Assembly (NCBI GenBank): GCA_902765655.1
Contig: CACXAK010000050.1
Location: 1-9,633 of the forward strand
Direction of reading: 5' to 3'
Length of the DNA: 9,633 bases
From: an uncultured bacterium
GTDB taxonomy: Bacteria; Cyanobacteriota; Vampirovibrionia; Gastranaerophilales; Gastranaerophilaceae
Positions 1-7,117 of this stretch are shown one piece after another; the stretch's first letter is position 1, and each line of letters opens with the position of its first letter. The position numbers and the translations under genes are program-made. The notes below the pieces were generated by a model, which worked only from the letters and a program-made list of their open reading frames with translations, ran no database searches and had not been told where the DNA came from.

Positions 1-420
1 AAAAAGGCAAATACAATAAATAAATTCAGTGAAAAGCTTGAACGTGATATTCCGTTTTTGAGTTATTCCCCGAAAATTTTTATAAGTGCTGTTACAAAAC
101 AGAGGTTAAATCAGATTTTTGAAGAGGGAATAAAAGTTTATAATGAAAGTTGTAAACGTGTTTCTACGGGTCTTTTGAATAAGGTTATTAATGAGGCGTA
201 TGCGCTGAATCCGCCGACAAGTTTTAAAGGTAAAAGATTAAAAATTTATTATACAACACAGGTTACTTCGCAGCCGCCTACGTTCGTTTTCTTTGTAAAT
301 AGTGAAGAACTTTTAAAAGATAATTATAAGCGCTATTTAGAAAACAAGTTAAGAGAGGCATTCGGATTTTTCGGCAATCCGATAAGGTTAAGTGCAAGAG
401 AACGTAAAGATAAAAAATAA
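1..420 (+). CDS. der: Ribosome-assembly GTPase Der (EngA), C-terminal part
   Basis: This is the 3' end of a gene whose start lies before the window; frame 1 is open from base 1 and gives 139 residues. Der is a tandem-GTPase protein that binds the 50S subunit and is needed for its maturation. The visible part holds the end of the second GTPase domain, with a G5-like ISA segment in 'PKIFISAVTKQRLNQIFE' at about residues 23-40. The KH-like RNA-binding domain that closes Der follows, with 'NEAYALNPPTSFKGKRLKIYY' around residues 64-84. It ends in the basic tail 'RLSARERKDKK', as usual for the family. The TTG at 58-60 is only an internal leucine codon. Both P-loops and the first GTPase domain are outside the window. 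The stop is 4 nt from the stop of the convergent kinase gene and no clear terminator lies between them. Identification is from recalled family motifs. Confidence 0.88.
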   Translation, partial: KKANTINKFSEKLERDIPFLSYSPKIFISAVTKQRLNQIFEEGIKVYNESCKRVSTGLLNKVINEAYALNPPTSFKGKRLKIYYTTQVTSQPPTFVFFVNSEELLKDNYKRYLENKLREAFGFFGNPIRLSARERKDKK

Positions 421-424
421 TTGT

Positions 425-1288
425 TTATTTTGAAAAATGTTCTTCTTCAACGATAGCAATAATTTTGTTTAAGAAAGTTTTATAGCGCGTGCGTACGGCT
501 TCCCCTGATAAAACAATATCAGCGTGTTCTTTGCATGGTCGTATATAAATCTCTGCTTTTTGAGATGCGTTTTTATAAATTGTGTCAGCGCTGTCGCCAA
601 GATGTCTTTCTTCTGCTCTCACATAAAATCTTTCTTTTTGAACGTGATGTCTTACATCAACATAAATTTTAAAATCAAATGCATCTTTAATTTTTTCTGT
701 TAATGTAAATAAACCTTCAGAAATAATAACTTTTGATGGCCGTGCGAGTGTATGGTTATCATGTCTTATGGCCGTTCCTGACATGTCGTATTTTGGGAGA
801 TAAACTTCTTTCCCTGACAATAGTTCTTTAATGTGAGCATGCATCAGTTCAAGCTCAAGTGCATCAGGAATATCAAGGTCATAGTGTTTTGCGAATTCTG
901 AAAAACTGCCTGCGGCTTTTACCATTTCAGAACGATCGTAATAATAATCATCGGTGTTAACTCTTGTTATTACATTTTCAAGTTTATATTTATTTGCAAA
1001 AAAATCAATTGTATCGATAATATCGAGTGTTATTGTAGATTTGCCGCTTGCCGTTTCTCCTGCAATGCCTATTGATGCTGAGCGGGATATAGCCCCGGAA
1101 ATGTAGTCTGCAAGACGTTTTATAACTTGAGATTTATAACTGACTAAAACTGAATTTTCAGATTTTAGTTCATTATCAAAAATATTTTTTAAACGGATTT
1201 CAATTTGAGATAGTTTTTTATTCGGTTCTGAAACATAGAGCTTTTGGGCTTTTTGTTCTTCTTTAACCTTATTTAATGTACTTAACAT
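425..1288 (-). CDS. P-loop kinase of the uridine kinase / phosphoribulokinase family
   Basis: A 287-residue cytoplasmic protein. The Walker A motif GETASGKS is at residues 77-84. After it come an Asp-rich substrate loop 'NTDDYYYD' (111-118), 'YDLDIPDALELELM' (136-149), which resembles the uridine kinase 'FDHPDAFD' segment, 'YLPKYDMS' (163-170), a Walker-B-like 'VIISEGLF' (187-194), and an Arg-rich lid 'RHHVQKERFYVRAEERHLG' (213-231). This order matches NTP-dependent nucleoside or sugar kinases of the uridine kinase fold. The first 70 or so residues are an extra, charged, probably helical region not found in the short bacterial Udk (about 210 residues), so the substrate is uncertain and I give no symbol. 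The ATG at 1288 follows AAAGGAAAATT, a good Shine-Dalgarno. The gene ends 4 nt from der, tail to tail. A promoter in the 110 bp upstream is likely but not clear-cut. Confidence 0.8.
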   Translation of the reverse strand: MLSTLNKVKEEQKAQKLYVSEPNKKLSQIEIRLKNIFDNELKSENSVLVSYKSQVIKRLADYISGAISRSASIGIAGETASGKSTITLDIIDTIDFFANKYKLENVITRVNTDDYYYDRSEMVKAAGSFSEFAKHYDLDIPDALELELMHAHIKELLSGKEVYLPKYDMSGTAIRHDNHTLARPSKVIISEGLFTLTEKIKDAFDFKIYVDVRHHVQKERFYVRAEERHLGDSADTIYKNASQKAEIYIRPCKEHADIVLSGEAVRTRYKTFLNKIIAIVEEEHFSK

Positions 1289-1344
1289 AATTTTCCTTTA
1301 TGGAATTATTTTTACCTACTATATCAGAAGTAAAATCAAAAAAA

Positions 1345-1365
1345 AATATTTTTTGACAAAATATT
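1345..1365 (-). terminator. Possible weak intrinsic terminator after the corA-like gene
   Basis: On the minus strand, 34 nt after the corA-like stop, the 8-bp inverted repeat AATATTTT/AAAATATT encloses the loop GTCAA and runs straight into a run of nine T. The shape is that of a Rho-independent terminator, but the stem is entirely A-T and would be unstable, so its efficiency is doubtful. The same short intergenic region must also hold any promoter for the kinase gene, and a TTGTCA hexamer overlaps the loop. Confidence 0.33.
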
Positions 1366-1398
1366 AAAATATTCTACATATAAATTTACAATGAAAAA

Positions 1399-2358
1399 TT
1401 ACATCATTCCCTTACGGTTGAAAAATACCGCGGCAAGGCAGGTTGCGAGTATAGAAATAAGTATAACTATAAGAAATCCCAAACTGTTTTCTCCAAACGG
1501 CATAGGGACATTCATTCCCCAAAAACTACCTATCATTGTAGGTATTGATAAAATAATTGTTATAGATGCCAAAAATTTCATTACAAGGTTCAGGTTATTG
1601 TTAATAATTGATGCCATGCAATCCATCATGCTTTCCAAAATTGTTCTGTGCATTTCAACCATCTCTGATGCCTGTTTGTTTTCAATAATAACGTCTTCAA
1701 GCATGTCAATGTCATCTTCTGTAAATTTTAATATTGCCTGAAGATTTGCAGTATTGGTATTAACTATTCTTAAAAGCTTCTGAAGTACAAGCTGATTGTC
1801 TTTCAGAGATGTAGTAAAGTAAACCAAAGATTTCTGAATTTCCATAAGCTGGAACAGTGCTTTATTGTGAGTTGTTTTTCTTAACGAATCTTCAATACTG
1901 TCAGTTTGTTTGTTGATAATATTCAGGTATCTTAAATAAAATTTTGCTGCCCTGAACAAAATACTCAACATAAAATTAGCTTTTTTACGAGTATCAAAAA
2001 ATTTGGCGGTATCTGCATTAAATGAACTTATAATCTTGTTTTCTCTTGAACAGACCGTAATTATGCTTTCCGGAGTAAAAATCAAACCGAGAGGTAAAGT
2101 GTCAAAATTTCCTTCGTCGTCCATTATAGGTACGTTTGTAATGACAAGCAGATTTCCGTCTTCAAATTCCATACGTGATAACTCGTCTGCGTCTAATGAG
2201 TTGCTGATAAAGTTTTCTTCCAAACCTAAAACAAGTGAAACCTGCTGAATTTCTTCCCTTGTTGGTTCGATAAGATTAAACCATGAGCCGGAAACCGCCT
2301 CATTTAAATGAAGAGTTTTTAATGTCCCGTCATCTTGTGTTTTGGTGATTTCCAACAT
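1399..2358 (-). CDS. corA: CorA-family magnesium/divalent cation transporter
   Basis: A 319-residue inner-membrane channel subunit. CorA proteins form pentamers with a large cytoplasmic N-terminal domain and two C-terminal membrane helices per subunit. The signature GMN of the pore entrance is present at residues 281-283 in 'GSFWGMNVPMPFGENS'. It follows TM1 (about 261-280) and precedes TM2 (about 293-313), and a short basic tail 'FNRKGMM' ends the protein. Residues 1-250 hold the soluble domain, including 'WFNLIEPTREEI' (26-37), typical of CorA N-termini, and long helices leading to TM1. Length matches the family. The ATG at 2358 is preceded by AGGT about 8 nt upstream. A good promoter lies at 2389-2417. 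The symbol names the family; which metal is carried cannot be read from sequence, and a ZntB-like or Co2+ role is possible. Confidence 0.9.
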   Translation of the reverse strand: MLEITKTQDDGTLKTLHLNEAVSGSWFNLIEPTREEIQQVSLVLGLEENFISNSLDADELSRMEFEDGNLLVITNVPIMDDEGNFDTLPLGLIFTPESIITVCSRENKIISSFNADTAKFFDTRKKANFMLSILFRAAKFYLRYLNIINKQTDSIEDSLRKTTHNKALFQLMEIQKSLVYFTTSLKDNQLVLQKLLRIVNTNTANLQAILKFTEDDIDMLEDVIIENKQASEMVEMHRTILESMMDCMASIINNNLNLVMKFLASITIILSIPTMIGSFWGMNVPMPFGENSLGFLIVILISILATCLAAVFFNRKGMM

Positions 2359-2388
2359 AATTCAGTACCTGTAATTGACTACAAGTAC

Positions 2389-2417
2389 ATTAAACTACAC
2401 TTTGTCCTTAATTTCAA
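2389..2417 (-). promoter_or_regulatory. Sigma70-type promoter for the corA-like gene
   Basis: On the minus strand TTGAAA (2417-2412, 5/6 match to -35) is followed by exactly 17 nt and then TTTAAT (2394-2389, 5/6 match to -10). The predicted start is near 2382, about 25 nt before the ATG at 2358. It lies between the GH38 stop and the corA-like start, so the transporter can be transcribed apart from the mannosidase gene. This is a consensus match only. Confidence 0.55.
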
Positions 2418-2446
2418 TACCATAAATGATGTATCATCCAAAACCT

Positions 2447-4501
2447 TTACAAAATTATTGTTTGCGGATAAACTTCTTCTATTCTTTGTGTCCACTCATC
2501 AATTTTGTAAAATCCGATTGAAAATTCTGCGCTGTTTTCTCCTAGTTGCTGAGCTTCCGGAACTTTAATAGGAGGACCTGCAGGTGTTGTTCTTGCTTTG
2601 TTATCCGGTTTCGATATTATGCCAATGCTGCGTAGAAGCGTAATTGATAAGGTGTCTTTGTATACTTCGTATTCGCACAATCCCTTGGTTATAACCCCAA
2701 AACCATTGGTCCATACAAATCTTTGCATTGGTGCCGTGTTTGTTTTGGCTTCAAGTCCTTTTTGTTCAGGTAAATTCTTTCTCATATCATAATTCGGATC
2801 AAATTTCCTTTTTATCAGCATATTCAAATCTTCCGAATATGTCTCTTTTACTGACTTATTTAAGTTAAACCGAACTTGCCATTTTTTGTTTGACAATAAA
2901 TTTACCCAATTAATTTTAAAATTTAGTAATTTAGATTTTTTATTAAGAGATACCGTAATACTGAAGAAAGATGTGTCAATTTTTATTGCCGCTCTTAAAT
3001 CCCCGTTCATAATAACTCTGGCTGAACGTATTTTAGCTGTTTCACCGTAATCTTCCGGGTCAGGACAATTATTATAGGTATCCCCTTCATCTTTGTATCT
3101 GATAAATTCAATAAAGTTTCTGTATACATTTTTCCCTTCATAAAGGTCAATTTGTCCGTTTGTTATCTCAATTCTTATATTTGAGTTCCCCAAATAGTTG
3201 TTTCCTGTATCTAAATCAGAAGGTGTTCCATCAGAATTAAATTCTTTTAAAACTGTATAAATAGAAGTATAATCTTCTGTAACGGGGATTCTTTGGGTAT
3301 CATTCAACAGTGCGGTGTCAAAGCCCTGTTCTTTTTCTGTTATTTGCCCTGTGCTCGGATATAATGATTGTTTATATTCCAAAATTTTGTATTTATCTTC
3401 GTTTATAAAGCTTATTGCTATGTTATCTTTTTGTTCAAATCTTATTTCTTCAATTATTGTGTTTGCAATCTGCATTATTTTCTTGTATCGGATAATATTT
3501 TCCTGATGTACTTCATCTGTTGAACATCCGCAAATGCTGTCGTGTGCCTGATTCTGGAGCAAAAGTTTATACGCATATTCGACTGCTGATGTGTATTTGT
3601 TTCCAAAGTTATATTGCAGTTTGTTTGCGATATCAAGGATGTATGAACATTTCGTATTAAGTTGTTTAAGTTTTGTTCTTGTGCTGTAACATCCGGGCAG
3701 GATAAATGTTGCGGAATTATCTCTCAATTCTTCGTTATATTTAGTTTTAAATTTAACCAAGTCAAAGTATTCAAACGGAGAAGATAATTCTATGTAATAA
3801 TCTTCGAGAACATCATTAATTTCCTCAATCTGTTCTGATATATCTGCCGGAATCCCAAGATGATCTGCCCCAATAGGCAGTAACAATGTGTCAGAAGACT
3901 TCTTTGCAATCTTATCAAGATTGTCTTTCAAAAATTCTGCTTTTTCTTCAATGGTTTTATTTGAAGAAAATATGTCCATGAAATATCCACGAACGAGGTT
4001 TACGGTTGGTACGCCGCAAAATATAAATTCAGATGGTAATTTGTCAGGTACCCCGCGCCAGACAATTGCTTTGTCTATTCCGTATTCAAGAAGAATTTCA
4101 GGGATATTTTGGCTGTGCCCGAATGTATCGGCAAAGTATCCGATAAAATTTTGGCATCCGAAATCTCTGGCAATTTTAAGCCCTATTTCAAGATTCTTTC
4201 TGAAACATATCCCGTCTGTCAAAAATTCATCAACAAGAGTATAAAAAGGTCCTATAAAGAGTTTTCTTTCTGATATGAGTTGCCTTACCAGCCCTTCTTT
4301 CTCCGGTCTTAATTTTAGATAATCAAGTAATGCGCAGACTTGTCCGTCGAAATAGAACGATGGTATATTACCGTTATTCAGCATATCAAGGATATTGTCA
4401 AATACGCGTAACAATCTCAGACGAAATATTTCAAATTCTCTGTACCATTCTCGGTCCCAGTGCGAATGTAAATATGCTATTACTCTCTTTTTCTTATTCA
4501 T
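2447..4501 (-). CDS. GH38-family alpha-mannosidase (cytoplasmic, short form)
   Basis: A 684-residue glycoside hydrolase family 38 enzyme, expected to be a zinc-dependent retaining enzyme that removes alpha-linked mannose. The N-terminus has 'LHSHWDREW' (11-19), whose His14 and Asp16 fit the zinc-binding H-x-D. 'YFADTFGHSQNIPEIL' (122-137) holds the probable nucleophile and zinc ligand Asp125. 'QNQAHDSICGCSTDEVH' (316-332) holds the fourth zinc ligand, probably His320, in the middle domain. 'LLLPIGADHLGIP' (206-218) is another family signature. The rest is a beta-sandwich C-terminal region. No signal peptide is seen, so it acts in the cytoplasm. It is clearly shorter than MngB-type (about 880) or eukaryotic (about 1000) enzymes and seems to lack the last beta domain. 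Mannosylglycerate, mannosyl-phospho-sugars or glycan mannosides are possible substrates. The ATG at 4501 follows GGGTGAT at rather wide spacing; an ATG 8 nt upstream is closed at once by a stop. Confidence 0.9.
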   Translation of the reverse strand: MNKKKRVIAYLHSHWDREWYREFEIFRLRLLRVFDNILDMLNNGNIPSFYFDGQVCALLDYLKLRPEKEGLVRQLISERKLFIGPFYTLVDEFLTDGICFRKNLEIGLKIARDFGCQNFIGYFADTFGHSQNIPEILLEYGIDKAIVWRGVPDKLPSEFIFCGVPTVNLVRGYFMDIFSSNKTIEEKAEFLKDNLDKIAKKSSDTLLLPIGADHLGIPADISEQIEEINDVLEDYYIELSSPFEYFDLVKFKTKYNEELRDNSATFILPGCYSTRTKLKQLNTKCSYILDIANKLQYNFGNKYTSAVEYAYKLLLQNQAHDSICGCSTDEVHQENIIRYKKIMQIANTIIEEIRFEQKDNIAISFINEDKYKILEYKQSLYPSTGQITEKEQGFDTALLNDTQRIPVTEDYTSIYTVLKEFNSDGTPSDLDTGNNYLGNSNIRIEITNGQIDLYEGKNVYRNFIEFIRYKDEGDTYNNCPDPEDYGETAKIRSARVIMNGDLRAAIKIDTSFFSITVSLNKKSKLLNFKINWVNLLSNKKWQVRFNLNKSVKETYSEDLNMLIKRKFDPNYDMRKNLPEQKGLEAKTNTAPMQRFVWTNGFGVITKGLCEYEVYKDTLSITLLRSIGIISKPDNKARTTPAGPPIKVPEAQQLGENSAEFSIGFYKIDEWTQRIEEVYPQTIIL

Positions 4502-4592
4502 ATTTTCATAATATCACCCAAAATAAAATTAATCCAATTGTTAATCTTGTCAGGTAATGAAAAAATGTTTCTTTTCATTGATTATTTGTTAT

Positions 4593-4599
4593 GTGAGGA
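4593..4599 (+). promoter_or_regulatory. Ribosome binding site that sets the secreted protein's start
   Basis: GTGAGGA ends 7 nt before the ATG at 4607. The reading frame is open back to an ATG at 4538, but only the 4607 start has this Shine-Dalgarno, and only it places a signal peptide at the very N-terminus. I therefore place the start at 4607. Confidence 0.65.
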
Positions 4600-4606
4600 T
4601 TTAATT

Positions 4607-4951
4607 ATGTTAAAAAATATGTTCATCTTAGTGTCAATTTTTACAATTTTGTTTTCCGGTCTTAGTGTTTTTGCTTATATTGAAAGTTATTCTTCATCAG
4701 GTACACAGGAACAAAATTGGGTTGAAAATGGGGATTCATATTGCTCTGAAAAAAAAGGTTTTTTAAATAAACTTAAAAGTGCATTCATCGGACAGCCAAC
4801 GGGGTATACTCCGCAAATACCGCCTTCATCTATGGTTAATCCGTATTTTGGACCATCTTATCAACAGGGCTTTTATACCGGAAACAGATGGAATGATCAT
4901 AATGTTTATTCCCCTACGTATCCGATGCGTCTTTACGGGGTTTCCTTTTAA
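4607..4951 (+). CDS. Small secreted Tyr/Pro-rich protein of unknown function
   Basis: A 114-residue protein that I do not recognise. Residues 1-23 form a clear Sec signal peptide: a short basic start (MLKN), a hydrophobic core 'MFILVSIFTILF', and a V-F-A site with probable cleavage between Ala23 and Tyr24. The mature 91 residues carry 10 tyrosines, many Pro, Gly, Asn and Ser, and one cysteine (Cys46), which is not in a lipobox. A short amphipathic basic piece 'KKGFLNKLKSAF' lies at 49-60. After it comes a low-complexity Tyr/Pro stretch with 'GYTPQIPP' (66-73) and 'VNPYFGPSYQQGFYTG' (77-92). The expected location is the periplasm or outside the cell. It is divergent from the GH38 gene (105 bp between starts) and 105 bp upstream of glmS, with no clear terminator between, so read-through into glmS is possible. 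A longer form starting at 4538 is less likely. Confidence 0.72.
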   Translation: MLKNMFILVSIFTILFSGLSVFAYIESYSSSGTQEQNWVENGDSYCSEKKGFLNKLKSAFIGQPTGYTPQIPPSSMVNPYFGPSYQQGFYTGNRWNDHNVYSPTYPMRLYGVSF

Positions 4952-4973
4952 ATGTAAAATTTATATAAATATC

Positions 4974-5002
4974 TGTAAAAGTTAGTTTTTTGATGGTATT
5001 AT
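4974..5002 (+). promoter_or_regulatory. Candidate glmS promoter
   Basis: TATTAT at 4997-5002 matches the -10 consensus at 5 of 6 bases. It sits 17 nt after TGTAAA at 4974-4979, which is a poor -35 (3 of 6). The predicted start is near 5009, leaving a leader of about 48 nt. That leader and the whole 105-nt gap are too short for a glmS ribozyme, and I see no ribozyme-like core. This is a weak consensus match. Confidence 0.28.
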
Positions 5003-5040
5003 TATTTCAGGTCGGCATTGATATGCTGTCATATAAAGTT

Positions 5041-5048
5041 AAGGAGAG
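5041..5048 (+). promoter_or_regulatory. glmS ribosome binding site
   Basis: AAGGAGAG ends 8 nt before the ATG at 5057, a near-ideal Shine-Dalgarno. It supports the start that puts the catalytic cysteine directly after the initiator methionine, rather than the earlier in-frame ATG at 5018. Confidence 0.75.
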
Positions 5049-5056
5049 TTGAAAGT

Positions 5057-6901
5057 ATGTGCGGTATAGTAGGGTATGTTGGTTCAAATCCCGTGTTGGA
5101 TATACTATTAGATGGGTTAGAACAATTAGAATATCGTGGTTATGATTCATCAGGTATTGCAGTAAAATGTGATGACAAGATTAATGTATATAAAGCTGTG
5201 GGTAAATTAAAAAATCTACGTAATGAATTATCTGCTCATGCTTATGAAATTTCAAAATCCACAATGGGTATCGGGCATATACGCTGGGCAACTCACGGGG
5301 CTCCTACAACAGTCAACGCTCACCCGCATACCTGTAATTGCGGAAGTCTTGTGGTTGTTCATAACGGTATTATTGAAAATTATAAAGAATTAAAGCAAAA
5401 GCTAGAAAAAGACGGCTGTGTTTTCCGCTCTCAGACTGATACAGAAACGGTTGCTCACCTTGTTGCTCAAAAATATGCGCAAACAAAAGACTTAACAAAA
5501 GCGGTAGAACTTGCAACAAAAGAAATTGAGGGTGCTTATGCTCTTGAAATTATGCACAATGACGAACCGGAAAAGCTTGTTATTACAAAAAGAAATGCAC
5601 CTTTGATTATCGGCATCGGTAGTGATGGTTATTATGCGGCCTCAGATATTCCTGCTTTTATAAAACATACAAATAAAGCAATATACTTGTCAGATAACCA
5701 AATTGCAACTTTGACTAGAAATTCAGTAAAAATTCAGGATATTGACGGCAATGAAGTTACACCTAAAATTGAGCAATTGCCTTGGGAACCTGTGGCTTTA
5801 AGTAAGATGGGCTATAAGCATTATATGCTTAAAGAAATACACGAACAACCTGATGTTATAAGAAATATTCTTGTCGGTAAACTTCATACTTGCGATTCTC
5901 CGATTGAGTTAAATGAAGTTCAATTAACAAAAGAAACGCTGAAAAATCTGAACAGAATACAGGTTATTGCATGTGGCACATCTTTGCACGCGGCAATGAT
6001 AGGTAAATATTTAATTGAAGATTTGTGTGGGATTCCGGTTGATGTTGAGGCATCAAGTGAATATATATACCGCAAAACTGTAACTGATGCTCATACACTT
6101 GTTATTGGGGTATCTCAGTCAGGCGAAACGGCTGACACTTTGACTGCTATTAAGCAATCAAAAGCGAAAGGTTCGCATATTCTGATTATTACAAACCGCC
6201 CTGATAGTGCAATGGCTCGTGAAGCAGACAGTTTATTATCAGTAAATGCAGGGATAGAAGTATCAGTCGCGGCTACAAAATCATATATTGCGCAGCTTAC
6301 TTCATTCTATTTACTTGCCTTGTATATGGCTGAAATCAAGGGTTCGACAAGTGCTGATCTTATTAAAAATTTAAAAACGGAAATGCTCGCACTTCCTCAA
6401 AAGATAGAGCAAATACTTGCCAATAAAGATTATATTCAAACCTGTGCAAGAAAATATTCGGGTACTAGAGATTTTATCTATATAGCAAGAGGCATAAATT
6501 ATCCTACGGCGTTAGAAGGTGCGTTAAAACTTAAAGAAATCAGTTATATAAATGCAACAGGTTATCCTGCAGGAGAATTAAAACATGGTCCTATTGCGAT
6601 GCTTGATGAAACAATGCCTGTTTTGTCAATTCTGATGAAAGGTTCAGTTTATGAAAAACTCTTGTCAAACAGTGAAGAAGCAAAGGCAAGAAATGCGAGA
6701 ATGGTTGCGTTGACAAATTCAACCGACAAAAAACTCGATGATTTGTTTGATTATATAATCCGTGTCCCTGAGGTTGATGAGACGCTTTCACCTATAATTG
6801 CAATTGTTCCGTTACAATTAATTGCGTATTATATCGCGGAATTCTTAGGTAAAGATGTTGACCAGCCAAGAAATCTGGCAAAATCTGTTACAGTAGAGTA
6901 G
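5057..6901 (+). CDS. glmS: Glutamine--fructose-6-phosphate aminotransferase (isomerizing)
   Basis: A 614-residue cytoplasmic enzyme that converts fructose-6-phosphate and glutamine to glucosamine-6-phosphate and glutamate, the entry to UDP-GlcNAc and peptidoglycan synthesis. The start is fixed by 'MCGIVGYVG': removal of Met exposes the Cys nucleophile of the class II glutamine amidotransferase domain (about 2-220). That domain also shows 'YRGYDSSG' (26-33), 'HIRWATHG' (74-81) and 'HNGIIENY' (102-109). Two SIS sugar-isomerase domains follow. The first has 'IACGTSLHA' (304-312) and 'GVSQSGETADT' (351-361). The second has 'ARGINYPTALEGALKLKEI' (477-495) and 'PAGELKHGPIAM' (504-515). The C-terminus 'RNLAKSVTVE' is the conserved GlmS end, with the catalytic Lys at 609. 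Length is normal. The earlier in-frame ATG at 5018 would bury the cysteine and is rejected. No glmS ribozyme fits in the upstream gap. A 52-residue ORF starts 5 nt after its stop. Confidence 0.97.
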   Translation: MCGIVGYVGSNPVLDILLDGLEQLEYRGYDSSGIAVKCDDKINVYKAVGKLKNLRNELSAHAYEISKSTMGIGHIRWATHGAPTTVNAHPHTCNCGSLVVVHNGIIENYKELKQKLEKDGCVFRSQTDTETVAHLVAQKYAQTKDLTKAVELATKEIEGAYALEIMHNDEPEKLVITKRNAPLIIGIGSDGYYAASDIPAFIKHTNKAIYLSDNQIATLTRNSVKIQDIDGNEVTPKIEQLPWEPVALSKMGYKHYMLKEIHEQPDVIRNILVGKLHTCDSPIELNEVQLTKETLKNLNRIQVIACGTSLHAAMIGKYLIEDLCGIPVDVEASSEYIYRKTVTDAHTLVIGVSQSGETADTLTAIKQSKAKGSHILIITNRPDSAMAREADSLLSVNAGIEVSVAATKSYIAQLTSFYLLALYMAEIKGSTSADLIKNLKTEMLALPQKIEQILANKDYIQTCARKYSGTRDFIYIARGINYPTALEGALKLKEISYINATGYPAGELKHGPIAMLDETMPVLSILMKGSVYEKLLSNSEEAKARNARMVALTNSTDKKLDDLFDYIIRVPEVDETLSPIIAIVPLQLIAYYIAEFLGKDVDQPRNLAKSVTVE

Positions 6902-6906
6902 AAAGT

Positions 6907-7065
6907 ATGATAAATTCAATTGTTTCTGATGTAATAAATATACGAAAAGATTGTTTTGATATTGAAGAATCTTTGTCTGATGTTTGTGGCGGCGAAATTA
7001 TTCGCTGGGCAATTGTTGAAGTTAGTGAAGAATTTTATAAAATAAGTTTTTCTTATAAAAAGTAA
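6907..7065 (+). CDS. Small 52-residue protein directly downstream of glmS, unknown function
   Basis: A short ORF (ATG 6907, stop TAA 7063-7065) that I do not recognise. It starts with 'MINSIVSDVINIRKDCFDIE', probably one helix, has a turn around 'CGGE' (27-30), and ends in an alternating hydrophobic/polar stretch 'IIRWAIVEVSEEFYKISFSY' (31-50) that looks like two beta strands. No signal peptide or membrane segment is visible. Support for it being real: the ATG is 5 nt after the glmS stop, which suits translational coupling, and the strong terminator at 7064-7100 begins right at its stop codon, so the transcript unit includes it. Against: it is short and its own Shine-Dalgarno (GTAGAG, overlapping the glmS stop) is weak. 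Too little can be seen to propose a function. Confidence 0.6.
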   Translation: MINSIVSDVINIRKDCFDIEESLSDVCGGEIIRWAIVEVSEEFYKISFSYKK

Positions 7066-7100
7066 AAAAACAGGATGCAGAAAAGTTGCATCCTGTTTTT
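7064..7100. terminator. Strong bidirectional intrinsic terminator
   Basis: CAGGATGCA (7071-7079) and TGCATCCTG (7087-7095) form a perfect 9-bp stem around the 7-nt loop GAAAAGT. An A-run precedes it (7064-7070) and a T-run follows (7096-7100), which extend the stem and give a U-tract on either strand. It ends the glmS / 52-residue ORF unit on the plus strand, and the converging small gene on the minus strand, whose stop is 18 nt away. Confidence 0.9.
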
Positions 7101-7117
7101 GCTATTGTTATTTTTTT

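Noticed and set aside
414..431. Hairpin AAAATAA/TTATTTT between der and the kinase gene as a bidirectional terminator
   Set aside because: The stem is 7 bp of pure A-T around a 4-nt loop, overlaps both stop codons, and has no proper T-tract; chance is likely in AT-rich DNA.
1391..1741. Plus-strand ORF of 116 codons antisense to the corA-like gene
   Set aside because: It is the shadow of a strongly supported gene and has no RBS or recognisable protein features.
2427..2438. Small palindrome ATGATGTATCAT after the GH38 gene
   Set aside because: The 5-bp arms with a 2-nt loop and no T-run are too weak for a terminator, and no operator can be argued from a single copy.
4538..4606. Longer N-terminus for the secreted protein
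   Set aside because: The extra 23 residues would put the signal peptide inside the protein, and the RBS matches the 4607 ATG.
4952..5056. Possible glmS ribozyme upstream of glmS
   Set aside because: The gap is only 105 nt and shows no pseudoknotted core; only a 4-bp hairpin (GCAT/ATGC) is visible.
5018..5056. Earlier in-frame ATG for glmS
   Set aside because: It would add 13 residues before the Cys that must be N-terminal for catalysis, and the strong RBS points to 5057.
6591..6791. Minus-strand ORF of 66 codons inside glmS
   Set aside because: It is antisense to the conserved glmS coding sequence, with no RBS.
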